A stretch of 64,000 bases of DNA from Zarea fungicola (GCA_900169235.1 FWCC01000001.1:1-64000); one strand, 5' to 3'; numbered from the stretch's first letter, positions 46,145 to 58,734 are shown. Notes: a model not told the origin generated them from the letters alone. Made by a program: numbers and translations.

Positions 46145-48092
46145 ATGAACGAGACATCACCACTGATTCCCCAAGATGGGCCAACCTGGCCCAAAAAGAA
46201 GCTGCACTATTCTTGGCTCGAGAATGTGTTTTCTATCGAGAATAGAATCCTCTTCACAGGCTTCATCATCAGCCTCAGCTTTTACTATACTCAAGTGCCG
46301 TAAGACAAGACCGGAAGCTTGGCGACCAAAGACTGCTACAAGCTAAAATTGCTCAACACAGACTTCTTTATGCCTTTCATTTGATGGCATGTGACATGTA
46401 CTATAACTCTAAGAGAAACCCTGAGGATTTGGAAACATGCAATGTTAAACAAGTTGCTGTCACAGCTGCCGCTCAGACAACCACTTTTCTAATAAGCACC
46501 GCAGTTTGTGGTATTACTCTCCTCTCACGGCTCAATTCTAAGATAACAAGAGCCTAACTCTTCATATTAAGTAATTTAACAACTGACAAGCAGTATAGGC
46601 ACCATGAACCTTTTCATCGCCGGTTGGACGGTCAAAAAAATTGGTCCACGGGCCGCTCTCATTGTACAAACCATCTTCTCAGCCTTTCGAATCATCCCTC
46701 AGGTAATTGGTATTACGATAGGAGGAAAACTCGGGTTTTTGGTCGTTTAAGCTGCACAGCTTATCAACATCATCGGAGGCCCGTACGGATACATGTGAGA
46801 GTACTCAACCTAACCAGACAACTTTTCCCTTACACTTTACAGTCTCATTGTAAATATCATCATTAGCGGGGTCGTTGGCCAAAAGAAACGCACGGCAGTT
46901 TTCGGGAAACTTCAAGGCGCCGTCATGTTTGGTCAAGGTGTCGGTTTTATTGGTACAGTTGCACTGGTAGCCGTCGAAGTATTCGAAACTAACAAGTGTT
47001 CAGCTGGTGGAACAATTGGTAATAGCCTGGGTGTACGGGCACCGTTTCAGGTTGCATTTGCTACCTTCCTATTCGCCTCTGTTTATGTTCGATTCGCGGT
47101 GCCTTACATCGCACCTGAGGATGTGTCTAGGGGAGTAAGCACACCAGCAAAGGAGAAAACTGGATTCTTTGCTCCCCTAAAAGTTCTTTTGCCTCAACGA
47201 ATCTGCGGAGCCAATGGTACTTTCGCAACACATTGTGGCGTCTCGTTTCTCTGCGCAGGCATCTTTCTCGGTGTGGTATGTTGGGATACCATCTCACAAC
47301 TTCCGTCGCTCATGTGATTGACTTTCCGTGATGCAGTTTGCTACCGCCTATGTCCCTTTCTTAACCCAGATGTACGCCACAGCCGAGTTCGGATTTGACC
47401 AGAGTCAAAATGGTTGGCTCATGTCAGAGTTCTCCCTGCTACGAGGACTATTCCTCGTCGTGGCATTTCCCCGCATCGTTAAATGGGGGAGGTCATTTCT
47501 AGGCAGAGTTGAGGGCAAGAAAGCGGGCAACATTCCAGAACGTGAGATTGATAGCCATATTGGATATAGAGCCCAGAACTTTGACCTGGTACTCTTGAGA
47601 TGGAGTCTTGTTGTGGATAGTCTCTTAACCGCAAGTACGGCACTTGCCACCAAGAAGTGGCATATTTATCTTGGTAAGTTGGTTTATTAAAACTAGCAGT
47701 TTGCAAAACTGACAATGATAGTGGCGGCTCTCTTGTCCCTTGGGTCTGGTGGGGTTCCGGCTGCCAAGGGCATCATTACAAACATGTGCCCGGAGTCACA
47801 GAGAGCAGATGCTCTGAATGCTGTTACGCTTGTGGAGAACATAGCACGGCTGTTCAGCTTCGGTACTTTTGGGTTCATTTATTCCAGCTTTGCCGCATTA
47901 GAGAAATCATATGCCACATTTCTCTGCAGTGCTGTAAGCTAAGAACAAATTTTACAATGTTTATTCTCGCGTTAACATTTAGGAAAGGCCATTGCCGTTG
48001 TCGGAGCAGGCGTGCTGCTGTTTTCTCATTTTCCGCCAGCCCAGAGTACAGCTGTTGATCCAAGTGAAGATGATACAGCAGAGCGGGTATAA
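46145..48092 (+). pseudogene. MFS transporter with in-frame stop (possible pseudogene)
   Basis: Fungal MFS transporter; the coding track is readable throughout: exon 1 46145-46299, then 46362-46510, 46599 onward, and further exons to a stop at 48092. Family marks: RILFTGFIISLSFYYTQVP with LLYAFHLMACDMYY, GTMNLFIAGWTVKKIGPRAAL, KRTAVFGKLQGAVMFGQG, FLTQMYATAEFGFDQSQNG, GIITNMCPESQRADALNAV. In exon 3 an in-frame TAA at 46748-46750 interrupts GKLGFLVV-stop-AAQLINIIGG, where relatives have Gln, as from CAA to TAA. A 57-bp GT-AG segment (46703-46759, divisible by three) could be spliced out and remove the stop, but it encodes sequence typical of the family and lacks a clear branch point. I therefore lean to a nonsense mutation. 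The final intron acceptor is placed at GAAAG|GCC to keep the frame. Confidence 0.7.
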
Positions 48093-48477
48093 CAATAGAA
48101 CGTCCGTCATGGCTGTATATCCATAAGTCTATGGAAACCGACCTGTACGTGGAGAAATCCTGATATGCTCAGATTTACAGTCGAGCTGCTTGTGTGGAAC
48201 TGCCACGCCGTGAAACTGGAACCAAAATCTAAATTTATTCAAGACTCTCTGTATTAGGTAGTGACCGTTTGAAGTGGTAAAAGAATTAAAACTTGCTGCA
48301 ATGGATCTCTTTTACTGAATTGTCACGGTGTGATACTCTGTCCAGGGGCAGTAGTCCCCGTTAGTTGTTCTTCCTGCTGATGTAATATTGTCCAATATGA
48401 CGCAAATTTTACATTTGATGTTACATAATACGGATTGCCAATTTCGCCATCTATGCTGAAACTTCTACATAATCATC
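48093..48477. other. Intergenic between convergent genes
   Basis: About 385 bp between two stop codons. No gene or repeat seen. Confidence 0.5.
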
Positions 48478-50874
48478 TCATTGTCCCTGAGCCCAATCTT
48501 CTGGTAGGCCGACATTGTCCAGTCCTATCTCATCGAGCCATTGATTGCCCATTTGTAATAGAGTCTCATCACTCCACTCGGCACTATGTATTCCCTGAAG
48601 CTCTGTAAAGCACATTCGTAGGGCATTGTCCGTAGCTAGAGGCATATTGAGGACGTCGTCTTGAAAATGGATATAGCTGTGATCCCGATTGGCGCTTTCT
48701 GAAGCGCTACTGCTGGGTGGCTGGTAAGGCTCATTGACAGGTCCTGATTCTGTGGCTCGTTTTTGCTGTTGAACATGTGTGGCGGACATATGTTGAATTC
48801 CACTTCGTGTGGGAGCCTGGGAACTGTGCGAATTGACAGCTTCCTCCATCAATGCATTGCTCAGAAGACCAAACATACTATGGTAGTCTCTCTGTGTGCT
48901 GCATCGCTCAGAAACGCCAACGAGGACATTTGAGCATGTCCGACACGCTTCAGCGATTTCTACCATGGTCGGTTCCTTTGACCAATAGTAGCTACCCAGG
49001 GTCTGTGTCTGTCGCTTTTCTCTGAAATGGCGGCTGAGCGAATAAATATAGGACAATCCAGCCAGAAAAACGGAGTGTAGGACTATTGGTGAAAAGTTAA
49101 TCTTCCTAGAGCGGACAAGATACCCGTAAATCGTTATTGATTGCTTCGCGGCTTCAAAGACGTCCTCCAGACCCGGACCATGTCCTGTTATCTCCTCTAC
49201 GGATATTGTTGAAGGCCGATAAAGTAGAAGAACTCCATTGTAATACAAGAGTTGATACCATGCTTCTGAAAGAAAGCTGGAGTGTGCCTCCGCCAGCGGC
49301 GTTGTCAAATCCATCTTTGGCAAATTCAAGCGCTCGCTATCATTTCGCCAAGCGGCCAGTTTTGCTGCCAGATTATTGCGTTTCTGATAGAACTCGGAAT
49401 TATTTGGAGGTTGCTGGACGCCGTGATTTAGGGAGGCTAAAAATTCTCCGCAGATATCTCGATAGCGTAGAATGTGGACGAAAATAGCAGTACACTGGGC
49501 CGCAGATATCCGAGATCCTTCTCGGTCACCGTCGCAGATCCCATTGGATGTGCCGGTGGCTTCCTCAAAGTCTTCACTAGGTAGCTCTACACTGTAGCAA
49601 CCTCGAGTAATTGCTAGAGGGCGCCCCAGAGTAATGGACACAACTCTAAAAACCAACGGTTAGCCGCATGCAACTTGATGCGGTTGATTTTTCCAACTGT
49701 ACCTGTCGAGGGCGAAAACACTCCAAAAGCATCTTCTTCGAACTTCATTTGCCTGAAGCCTAGGTGAGAGTAGCGGCACAGATTCCATATCATCACCCGA
49801 ATTAACAAGGTGATAACTGTCTTCACGATGTAAACCTAGCTCAAAACACATACGGGCCGCAATGCCAACAGTGTGCCAAAGGGCTTCGGCAACTTATTAG
49901 TGGGATATGACTGACGGCTGCGCAACGGTCAAAGAGATCATACCTCCAGAATTGTGCATAGTTGGATTAACCATCCGCAAATGGCACAGCAGTAACATGG
50001 CTTGCAATGCTCGTAGCCCCCCCTGTGACAGGACCTTGCTAAGACGGACCATGGCACTTTGCTGGTATGTTTCAGCGCTTGCTAAGCCATGCCAGCTAAA
50101 TATGTAGTCGTGAGAAGTCACTATAGCCAGAATCATATAGAACATGAAGGTTTCGAAATTGTGTGTTTCCTTGAATGTTGTGTCGTTGTACATGCCATCC
50201 ACAGTGGCCCACACTGCTCGAGGGTGCAGGAACGGATAGCACGGGTGGTCGTGAGCCAAGTAAGCTTCGACCAGTTGATGAGTTACCTGTTCTGAAGGCA
50301 GTGAGGGGTCAATTACAGCGGGATAATCCAAATTGGTACCACCTCTTTCGCTGGATATTGCCTCGGAATCGGGTGACGGTTCCATGAGAGCGTTTCCCGT
50401 ATCAATGGTAAGTCCAGCCATAACTAGGCTAGCCAGCATGGTACCGCTGGTAGAACCGATGAAATACGGGTCATCGCCACCAGCACTAACAGAAAGAAAC
50501 GAGACCTGGCTGGCGACGGTATTGTCATGGCTAGAAGAAGGCTGGCTGTGAAAGTTTTGATTGGCTCGAGCGGCTGTCGCTGCTGTTGCTGCTGTTGCTG
50601 CTGTTGCTGTCATAACTTGTTTATCGGGCTTGTGAAGTGAGAGAGTCCGAATAGTTGCCTCAAGTCTATGAATGCGGCGTTCGAGGCGCTGAACATAGGT
50701 CCGGGTATATATACGTTCTTGAGTTCGGTCTGAGTAAGTACAGGACGCTTGGGCTTTCTGGCAAGCTCCGCACTCCGGCCGGCTCTTATCACATCGAGTT
50801 TTCCGCCCATGGCAGCGGTCGCATGCCTGAAGGACCACTGCATCGAATCCCACCTCGCTTTCAGAGCTTTCCAT
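48478..50874 (-). CDS. Zn2Cys6 fungal transcription factor
   Basis: Binuclear zinc cluster regulator with fungal-specific TF domain. The zinc cluster is at residues 16-46: CDRCHGRKTRCDKSRPECGAC then QASC; six cysteines present with CX2CX6CX6CX2CX6C spacing. A coiled-coil follows (YVQRLERRIHRLEATIRTL), then an Ala/Thr repeat (TAATAATAA) coded by a GCAACAGCA-type microsatellite. The middle-homology region has HPCYPFLHPRAVWATVDG, ALQAMLLLCHLRM and, after an intron, ARMCFELGLHRED and RRRCFWSVFALDR. The last large exon (to 48478) ends with EDWAQGQ. It contains at least two introns. Being near a P450, laccase and methyltransferase, it may control them (inference). Confidence 0.92.
50573..50612 (-). 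repeat. Coding microsatellite (Ala-Thr repeat)
   Basis: A 9-bp unit GCAACAGCA repeated about four times inside the Zn2Cys6 gene, giving TATAATAATAATAA in the protein just after the coiled coil. Length variation between strains is likely at such a tract. Confidence 0.85.
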
Positions 50875-52231
50875 TGTGGGCAGACAACGATAGTTGTAGC
50901 GTTACTGAGGCGATTACACTTGGCCCAATACCGCGAATGCCGTGAACTAGGTAGTAAAGGTGATGTACCTAAACCAGACATTAAGCATCGCTGAGTGGGG
51001 GGGAATAATAATACAATTTGCGGGGGTGCTTGCAATCCTCCGTAGCGGTTTTTCCGTCTTAGCCACGCTGGCAAGGGAGTTCCAACGCCACTTGGGTTGC
51101 GAGCTAAACTGTACTGACTAACAGCAGCAAGATAATGAAAATTGCTTAGGCTACAGCATGCTTTTTACTGACTGAAAGTGCGCAAAGCACATTCAAGCGA
51201 AAAAGCACCAGGAGCCGATGTTGAGGAATTTCGTGTGATACATACAAGGAAGTTATGATAGTATTAGGAAGAAAAACTTTTCGAAAATATTAATTTAACC
51301 CGATACTTAAAATAATAAAATAGCATCAACTTGAAAGCTTTCAGTGCTCTGCTCAAAGCTACCATTGTTGGTTAGAGGCGCCAGAGAGTCCGCATTAATT
51401 GTCACTCGCGAGGCTGTATGCTCTGTAGACATATACTAAATGAAAAAAGTAACATCTCTTATAAGTGAAGTGTTTGAGATTCCTCTTCATCCGGGAAAAT
51501 TTTAATGCCATACCTCATACTTCATGTACATGTAAGGAATGCAGCAGTGCCATATAGCTTGGGATAGAACGGCGCTACATTCAGGAAGTGGGAATATTGT
51601 CTCGTGGTCGCAAAGTGTGCAGTCAGTGATTTTTTCGTAGATGGAAAGGCCTCAGTCTGGCAATATAGCAATCTAAATTTACAATTTATTTGCCACTTAT
51701 GAGTTTCAATTACCGACAGGACTTTTTTCTGGAAACCCAAACGCTAGACCTGCGCTACGCCAGGTTCACCTGCTGCAGCTTTGAGACTTAAAGTTTCGGC
51801 ATGGTGTGCGAAAGACATCGTTAGTAGGCATAACATCTGCCACCATTGTGCCGTAAGTTACAGGAAACACTACAGGGTCCTTCCTGGAACTTGTCAATCC
51901 GCTTAAAGCTTAATCTGTGCATTTGCCACATGCCCCTCTTGCTAGATAACTCTCTTTATTATGCAACATGACATCTAGCTTAAGATGACTGGGACTGATG
52001 GTTGTATTCGTTGAAGCTTCGCTCTATGGTCAGGGCACTGAAACACTACTCTTACTGCGGCCGACGCTCCCAACTAGGCAGCTTGTTCATTTGCATGTAG
52101 CTAGGCGGACTAGGAAATTATAGCTTAGATACAACTTGGATATAACTCAACTAGCAAATAGATTATAAATCAAACTGTGGAGTGTCGCTAGTCAGTTCAT
52201 TTTCTTCTATTCCCATTGTAAAAGTTGTATG
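50875..52231. other. Intergenic, AT-rich, with a dispersed-repeat copy
   Basis: 1.36 kb. The first part is the promoter of the Zn2Cys6 gene. Around 51160-51500 it is AT-rich. A 53-bp segment at 51907-51959 recurs at 55551-55603. A 72-codon frame at 51522-51740 (-) resembles nothing I can name. Confidence 0.55.
51907..51959. repeat. 53-bp dispersed repeat, copy 1
   Basis: Shares 48 of 53 positions with 55551-55603, ending in the identical block CTTGCTAGATAACTCTCTTT. All five differences are transitions. It probably belongs to an old transposable-element fragment. Confidence 0.65.
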
Positions 52232-54139
52232 TTATGTGGTTGCAGCCAATCGAATCAGTCTCTCATGAGCAGCTGATCGTGGTTCGATGCGACATTGAAA
52301 TGGCTCCAAGAGACTAACAGCGCCGGGCGAATAGCCAACCTCTGTACGGCTGCTTTCATCTCCATCGATTTTTCTAATTGTGAAAACACTTAGAATTTGT
52401 ACAATACATGTAAACAGGGCGTTTTCAGCAAATATCCGACCAGGGCAGACACGGACCCCATAGCCAAACGATAACTTTGTCGGGTCCATCTCTGGCTTAT
52501 GGTTGGGGCTAGAGAGAAATCTTTCTGGGTTAAAGCTCGTCGGATCACTGAAAACATTAGGATCGTGTTGGAATTGCCTATATCAGCAAGCACTGTTAAA
52601 TTGCTTGTGCCACAACAATTGTTTATGTGGATTTCAACGGCCAGCACTCACCAAATATTTGCCATAATTATGGATCCTCTTGGGATGAAAAGTTCTTCAA
52701 ACGTTTCGTCCTTAGTATTCACGTGCGGGAGGCCCATTGGGGCTGCAGTGTACCAACGCAACGTTTCCTTTACGACTGCCTCAATGTACGGCAGCCTTCC
52801 ACGGTCCGAAGACGTGGGAAGCCGGTCTTTCCCTACCACGCTATCGAGTTCCTCTTGCGCCCTGATTTGGATATTTGGAAAGTTGCTCATTGCAAAAAAG
52901 AAGGACTGTAGCGTGGTAGACGTCTAAACACAGTCGGTAATGAGGAATAAGTACTGTATAAGAAAGAAACTCACAGTTTCTAACCCCGCCACACAAATAG
53001 AGGTAGCCGCCCACCGCTCTGTTGACCTGTCCTCCAGAGTACCTCCTCCCGATGTTAGCAGGCGGGCGATCAATGAAGAGTCGTCAATACCCTGAGCCAT
53101 TCTGTTCTTGGCATATTCGTACGGCTTTACAGTCAGGTCGATCAGCCTAGAATGCCACGTCTCTGCTAGCTTCTTGAAACCCATCCCGGGAAGCCAAGCT
53201 GGTAGAAATCTCACTGAAAACTGTTAACCCCGTAATCTACATTGAGGGTTTCTTTTGCATTGTTACTCACGTATTGGTATTTTGTCCACAATGAATAACC
53301 CTGGAATCCTAGCCCTCTGCATGAAGGCATTGTTTTCACCAAAGAGCTCCATGAAGTCGTCTTTTCCAGCGGGTTTCACCGTATATCCATATACCAATTG
53401 GAAGACCATCTTCCCAAACAACCTGGAATATCTCAGCATCCTGCCACTTTAATAGTCCCGGTTACAGAACTCAGCTCACCTTTTTGCATGCTCCATAAAG
53501 TCACATGGCTCATCTAAGAGACAGAGTAAAAAAGCACTACACTGAGCTCCCAGTAGCTTATCATGTCTTGCTACTGCTTGCGTTGTGCCGATCTCACGTC
53601 CTAAAATTTTTCGAGCATTGCGAAAACGACGATTATAGGGCAAAAAGCCTAGACTATTCCGCCAGCCAACCCTGCCACAGTTTGGTTAGCTGCTGTTATT
53701 TATCTGTGCGCTATTCGGGGACATACATTTCGCCAACAAAGATTTGCCGTGGCCGGGAAGAAAATTTCTTGCCGTGCTTATTTAGAAGGCTATCCGCAAC
53801 CTTGGCATCATTAATAATGACAGTCGTCTGGCCAAGTACTGTTACAGAGCTTATTGAGCCTATCAAGTTGAAAACCACTGGTTAGAACGTTTTGTGGTAG
53901 GAAGAGACGTAAATAACAAAAGTCAAACCATATAGAGCTTTGTGTTTAGCCCAGAAGTGAGCTTCTACCTCTCCTGGCTTCGGGAAATCGTATAGATTTC
54001 CAACTATTGGAAGTCCAGTTGGTCCTGGGGGCAAACGAAAGTGTTTGCGAGTTCTAAAATGTCGGAGCACATAAATCAACGAGGCTGCAAAAGCTGCGAC
54101 AAAGCTTAGGTAGAGTATAAGAATGGAAATTCTAGGCAT
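52232..54139 (-). CDS. Cytochrome P450, O-methylsterigmatocystin-oxidoreductase-like
   Basis: 520-aa P450 in seven exons (54139-53929, 53859-53727, 53671-53480, 53440-53271, 53213-52975, 52923-52652, 52577-52232); lengths sum to an open frame. N-terminal anchor helix ([20 protein letters not shown]), then [19 protein letters not shown]. Family block [21 protein letters not shown] and, across an intron, [22 protein letters not shown]-helix AGLETTSTT, K-helix [18 protein letters not shown], and heme loop [19 protein letters not shown]. Apparent stops at 53450-53720 vanish once two short introns are removed, so the gene is intact. The group is common in secondary-metabolite clusters. Substrate unknown. 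Confidence 0.93.
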
Positions 54140-54889
54140 GTTGTAGATAAAAGTAGATTTTGTGTTGAATAGCTTTGATTGGGCCTGTGGGCATTAGACT
54201 CTGGCGGTTTTTATTACAAGCAATCCATCCCTACAAGTTCTAGATAAATAGTTGAGAAAGAGAACTGTTTAGGTCAGCCAAAGTTAACGAGAATAATAAT
54301 GAATGATGTTGTTCTTATCATAAAACATAGAATGCAATAGCTTTAATAGCAAGCTGCGCATTTTGTGAAGGACAAAGCTCCACTCACTCTAAAGCAACCT
54401 TCCTGTCGGGCAGGATTGGACATTTATCGAACGTTCGATCGAATCGATCGAATCGTTTGATGTCAAATCTTATTAATATCGCTAGTCCGTTTGATTGATT
54501 CGATGGATGTCTAACCCTGGTTTTATGAAACACTTATGATAATCCGTCGTTATACAGGGAGTAAACAGAGTGCTTTCTGCTGATCAAAATGGAATTTTAT
54601 GGTCTGTCTTAGATTTAGTCAGATCTGTCAAATCCCCCAGACCGCAGTTCGACCGGTTCTTGCTATGCTGTGTCAGCTGCGTCTCATACCGGTTTCAATG
54701 CGGGCTTTACGATTACTCTCATCTGAAATACCCCGACAGCAAAATTGGCGCTCTTTAGCCCATTTGATGGATTAATTTTGTCAACTGTAGTTTATTTAGA
54801 TTGCGCATCTGAGCGTACATGAAATTCAATTAGAAGGGACTTTAGCTAGTCAATATAGTTTCGATCTGTACCGATCAATCTAGGCAATG

Positions 54890-55260
54890 GTTCGCTATGT
54901 AGACTTCTGCTCTTGACGATACTGACATGTGTATGGTTCGAATAACCTGACATAACGACCATGGCGATAGGGTTAATCACTGGGCCACAGAGATCAAAAA
55001 TATCCAGCAACGGCAGCCACTGGCCGTACAATTCTTAACTTCCACTATATGTGAGAAGGTCCGTGACACCTGACTTGCCTCAGTCCTATTCGGGCAGTCA
55101 CTAACCAGTCGGGTAAAATAATGTAAAGAAATAGCTATATGTCAGGACCAGTGTGCTTGGTAACCACTAGGCCACAGAGACCTTCAAAAGATCAAGTAAT
55201 GTCGGGCGGTGGCAGGACATCCCTACCATCCAATATATACCTTCTAGGTCCATGACACTA
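54890..55260 (-). repeat. tRNA-like duplicated segments, possible SINE remnant
   Basis: On the minus strand, two stretches start with TCTCTGTGGCCYAGTGRTTA (near 54970-54990 and 55163-55184). This matches a Pol III A box (TGGCCTAGTGG). One is followed by TCAGGTTATTCGAACC, like a T-loop/B box. Sequence before the A box is also similar between the two (GTGTCA...GACCTNNAAGG), so each is longer than a tRNA. The two copies are strongly diverged. No intact tRNA cloverleaf was found. Confidence 0.35.
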
Positions 55261-55550
55261 TATCATATTCTTTTATCCCTCTATTGTATAACTAAGCTTA
55301 CGGCCTAGTAAAGCTACCGAAATTGAACTTTTGATGTACAATGGGTGCTCCAATGGGGGGTGCAGCAATAAATAGTGAAATGGCTGATTGTTAACTAGCT
55401 ATTAGATAGGGCACTGTATTTATGGCCAAGCACACACCATAAGTGGCGGCCTGCCACATGTGACAACTACTACTAACGTAGTTACTGGGTTGGGTGCAGG
55501 GGCACTAAGTCGCTATGTCCTCCTTGCGGCGTTTGAATTAACTAGTATAA

Positions 55551-55603
55551 AGTTTAATCTGTGTACTTGCCACATGTCCTTCTTGCTAGATAACTCTCTT
55601 TAT
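55551..55603. repeat. 53-bp dispersed repeat, copy 2
   Basis: Partner of 51907-51959; five differences, all C/T. Same orientation. Confidence 0.65.
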
Positions 55604-55912
55604 CGGGCCAAAATCAAGTTGCCAGGCTAGCTGGCCAGTAGATAAGCAGTGTCTGGACGTGGTCTGCCCTCTTTAAAACAGAGAAAATCCACCCTACCTC
55701 AGAAACTGAAGGGCAAGCAATCGTAAAAATACGCATATCATACAGCTCCTTTCCAGTCACCACATCAGCAGATTGGCGAACCGCGACAGTAGGAGTGAGT
55801 AAATGCACAGTTTCTCGCGCGGTATCGATCACTCTATAATCATTTTCTGATTGTAGCGCTTGTCAAAAAAAAAAAAGAAAAAATAGAAAAGAAAGCTTGC
55901 TACCAGTCGCAA

Positions 55913-57629
55913 ATGGTGTACCATGGTAGACCGTCGGGTGGATGCTTTAGATGCAAGAATCGAAGGATCAAAGTAAGGCGCACATCAGCTCTCGACTGGT
56001 TGAGGAGGCTCACCTAGTGTAGTGTGACCAATCGAGGCCTTTATGCGGCCAATGCAAAACGGCACGCCTGCATTGCCCTGGATACACGAATAAAACGATA
56101 ACTCAATATGTCTCTAGAAAGAGGATCCAATTGAAGCACAAACCAATCCAAGATGATCTCGTCGCATGCGAATCCCCTTCGGAGAGTTCTAGCCACATAT
56201 CTACGGCCATCACTGCCGTAATGGCTCGTAATACGCACAGTCTCCAACCGTTGATTTTTCAAACAGTTGATGAACTAGCAACTTGCCATTTCATGGCGAA
56301 TTTCGCTATAACCCCGGATGAAACCCGTCTTACAAGCAGGCTGGGCTATCTTGAGTTCGTCCCGGTCATAATGGGAACACTCACGCACTGTAAGGCATTC
56401 AGCTACTCCTTCGCGGCTTGTGCCTTGGCTTCTATACACAACCGATACGGTCCTAGCGTCTCAACAGCGCAGATGGCCCAGTGGTGCTATACAAAGGCGC
56501 TGAGCGCCACCTCTGCTGCATTACAAGATCCACAAACTGCAGTACAGGATCATACGCTGGCTGCTATTCTTCTCTTGGGCCATTATGAACATATTGTTAC
56601 CCAGACTATCAATATGGAGGCTTGGGATGTGCACGTGGGAGCTGCAATTGAGTTGGTCAAATTACGAGGCCCTGAACAAACATTGACAAAGGAAGGGTTG
56701 ACTTTGTTCGTTGCAGTTCGCACACAGATGGTGAGGACCAAAACAGAATTTATTTGATCATTGTACTCAATTCTAAAAACGTCATGGTTTAGATTATCCG
56801 TTGCCTTAGAACAAGCACCTTTATTCCTGCAGACATTGACTGGTGGATGCCCGGGCTGAACGACGGATGGGCATGGCATTTTCAACGACTAACGGCGAAC
56901 ACTGGGCAGCTCAAAGCGGAAGCTGACCAGATTCTGACTTCTGTCTCCGACAGTCTAACGAAACGTGACCAATTGGAACAATTAACAGAAAGAGTCAAGC
57001 TCCTCGATCAGGAGATTGCCACTTCACTCCAGAGAATGCCAAAAAGCTATCACTTGATATCTGTTAGTTGGCAAGAGCGAGTCGAGAGGCACGGTGAGGG
57101 TACCGAGTTCGAGTGCCAAGCTTTTCCTGGTCCAGTTGACATGTACCCCGACTTGTGGATCGCTAATTTATGGAATGTGATGCGTTGTATGCGTCTTGCT
57201 TTATCGAGCATTGAACTAAGGTGCGGCGCTACTATTATCTGGCCCCAGGATTACCGAACGACAGTACAGTATAACGACGCTGTGAAGATTCGCACAAAAC
57301 TCATCGATGGTGTGATATCTTCCGTCCCATACCACTTTGGATGGATTCAAAAGCGCAGTTATTTAAATTACCCAGCAGGAATGACCTCATTTGAATGTGG
57401 TGAGGACGACTCTGTTAAAGTCCTCGCGGGCTACTTTTTGCTGTACCCACTGGCTCGCATTCTAAATGAAGACTGCATCTCAGACACCCAGCGCGGATGG
57501 GTGCGGCATCAATTGAGCTATATTGGAGACCGATTAGGTATCCGCTACGCGAAAGCTTTAACACAGGTTCGTCAAGACATACTTCTCGCAGCTCCACCGC
57601 ATACTTACAAAGACGACAGACCAACTTGA
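55913..57629 (+). CDS. Zn2Cys6 fungal transcription factor
   Basis: 534-aa regulator, exons 55913-55972, 56023-56730 and 56793-57629. The start gives MVYHGRPSGGCFRCKNRRIK, with the first half of the zinc cluster on the short first exon; the rest (CDQSRPLCGQCKTARLHCPGY) begins exon 2. The spacing CX2CX6CX6CX2CX6C is complete. The N-terminus up to the cluster resembles a frequent Sordariomycete family (MVYxGKPSxGC...RRIKCD...CPGY). The rest is a fungal-specific TF domain with no motif beyond helical blocks such as FAACALASIHNRYG and LAAILLLGHYEHI. A minus-strand frame at 56041-56262 is its shadow. It may act on the laccase/P450 group nearby (inference). Confidence 0.93.
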
Positions 57630-58734
57630 GAGAGCCGTCAATGATAATCGAGCGGGATTACTTGCAGACTAAACTACAGAAACTATCAGAGGATTCTCCA
57701 TGCTCACAGCGGGAAGTAGGAAAACAAACTCGCTCAAATAATTCCGGAGAGGCGCAGCAGAGAAGAGCCCTGCAGGCGCAACAGTACCGTCTACTATACA
57801 CAGCACTTGGCGGGCAGGCTGCCGATGCATGGACCAGACAATGCTGGCTCCAGATCTAGTGACGGATTTGAGGAGCTTGAATGGGAATTGCACAAGTTGC
57901 TTGGAGAAGCTTTTACGGCAGGAGTGCCGGTTCGTGGTTAAACTATCACACGAAGGGTAAGACAAAGGCGAATATATTGACGTCTATTTCGGTACTATGG
58001 CTTGTTAGATTGCCCTCAATGCCTTGAGTATGGCTCTTTTGAACACAGGCAGCAGCTGGCGCACGCCGGCAGACAATGAAAGTCTATTTGCGCTTTGTCT
58101 CCCGTAGCCACAGCACAGCCAAAGTACTCCGTGACGGCCGAAACTCTGTTCTCTAGCGCACCACGGAAAGTGCGTTGTTGAGTCAGGGCTAGTATTCCCT
58201 GCTAACTGCTGGATGGGCTCCTGCAAATATGGGTTTCGCGTGAAGTGATTGACAACCAGAATCTGTGCGCCAATCGCAACAGTTGTTGGCTTGTTTGCCG
58301 TTGATACTCCTCCGCTCTAGCGCTAGGGTGGTTCGGAATTGGCCCGTTGTGATTCTAGTGCTGCATCCTCATCCGAGCCATTTGGGCCGCCATCCATCCC
58401 CGCTTGGGTAGTAGTTACATTCGGGTCACCAGCATAGTTCGCCCGTTAGAGATGCTGAAGTTCAATGGGCCAAACCAGTGTCTTGCTGAAATTAACCTCT
58501 CTGGTGATGCGACTGGACGCCTCCATGGGTGCTGGCACATCGCTGACATCGTTTTCACTTTATCCATAACTCAAAGCTGTGTTTTTGTGGAATATGATGT
58601 GTGTAGTAACCTTGAAGTGCAGAATATAAGTATACCGTATTAACCATAATTCATTTTGCTGTCGTAAGTCAATTTCTCTTGTAAAATGCATGTAGGCCTT
58701 GAACGCTGGTCTCGCTCAACCAGTGCTGTTCAGG
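57630..58734. other. Intergenic, no gene seen
   Basis: About 1.1 kb between two + strand regulators. It has no frame I can support. It must include the bZIP promoter. Confidence 0.5.

Larger units (their letters stand above)
54140..55912. other. Gene-free interval with degenerate repeats
   Basis: 1.77 kb without a supported gene. It contains a short GATCGAAT tandem/palindrome (about 54436-54455), a pair of tRNA-like segments (54890-55260), a GTGGCGGCCTGCCACAT motif shared with 59686-59702 and a copy of the 53-bp repeat. It reads as a graveyard of small elements. The last 50 bp are the promoter of the next gene and include an A-run (55866-55890). Confidence 0.6.

Noticed and set aside
53450..53720. 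Apparent stop codons inside the P450, suggesting a pseudogene
   Set aside because: Removing two short introns (53672-53726 and 53441-53479) restores a complete family-like frame of 520 aa.
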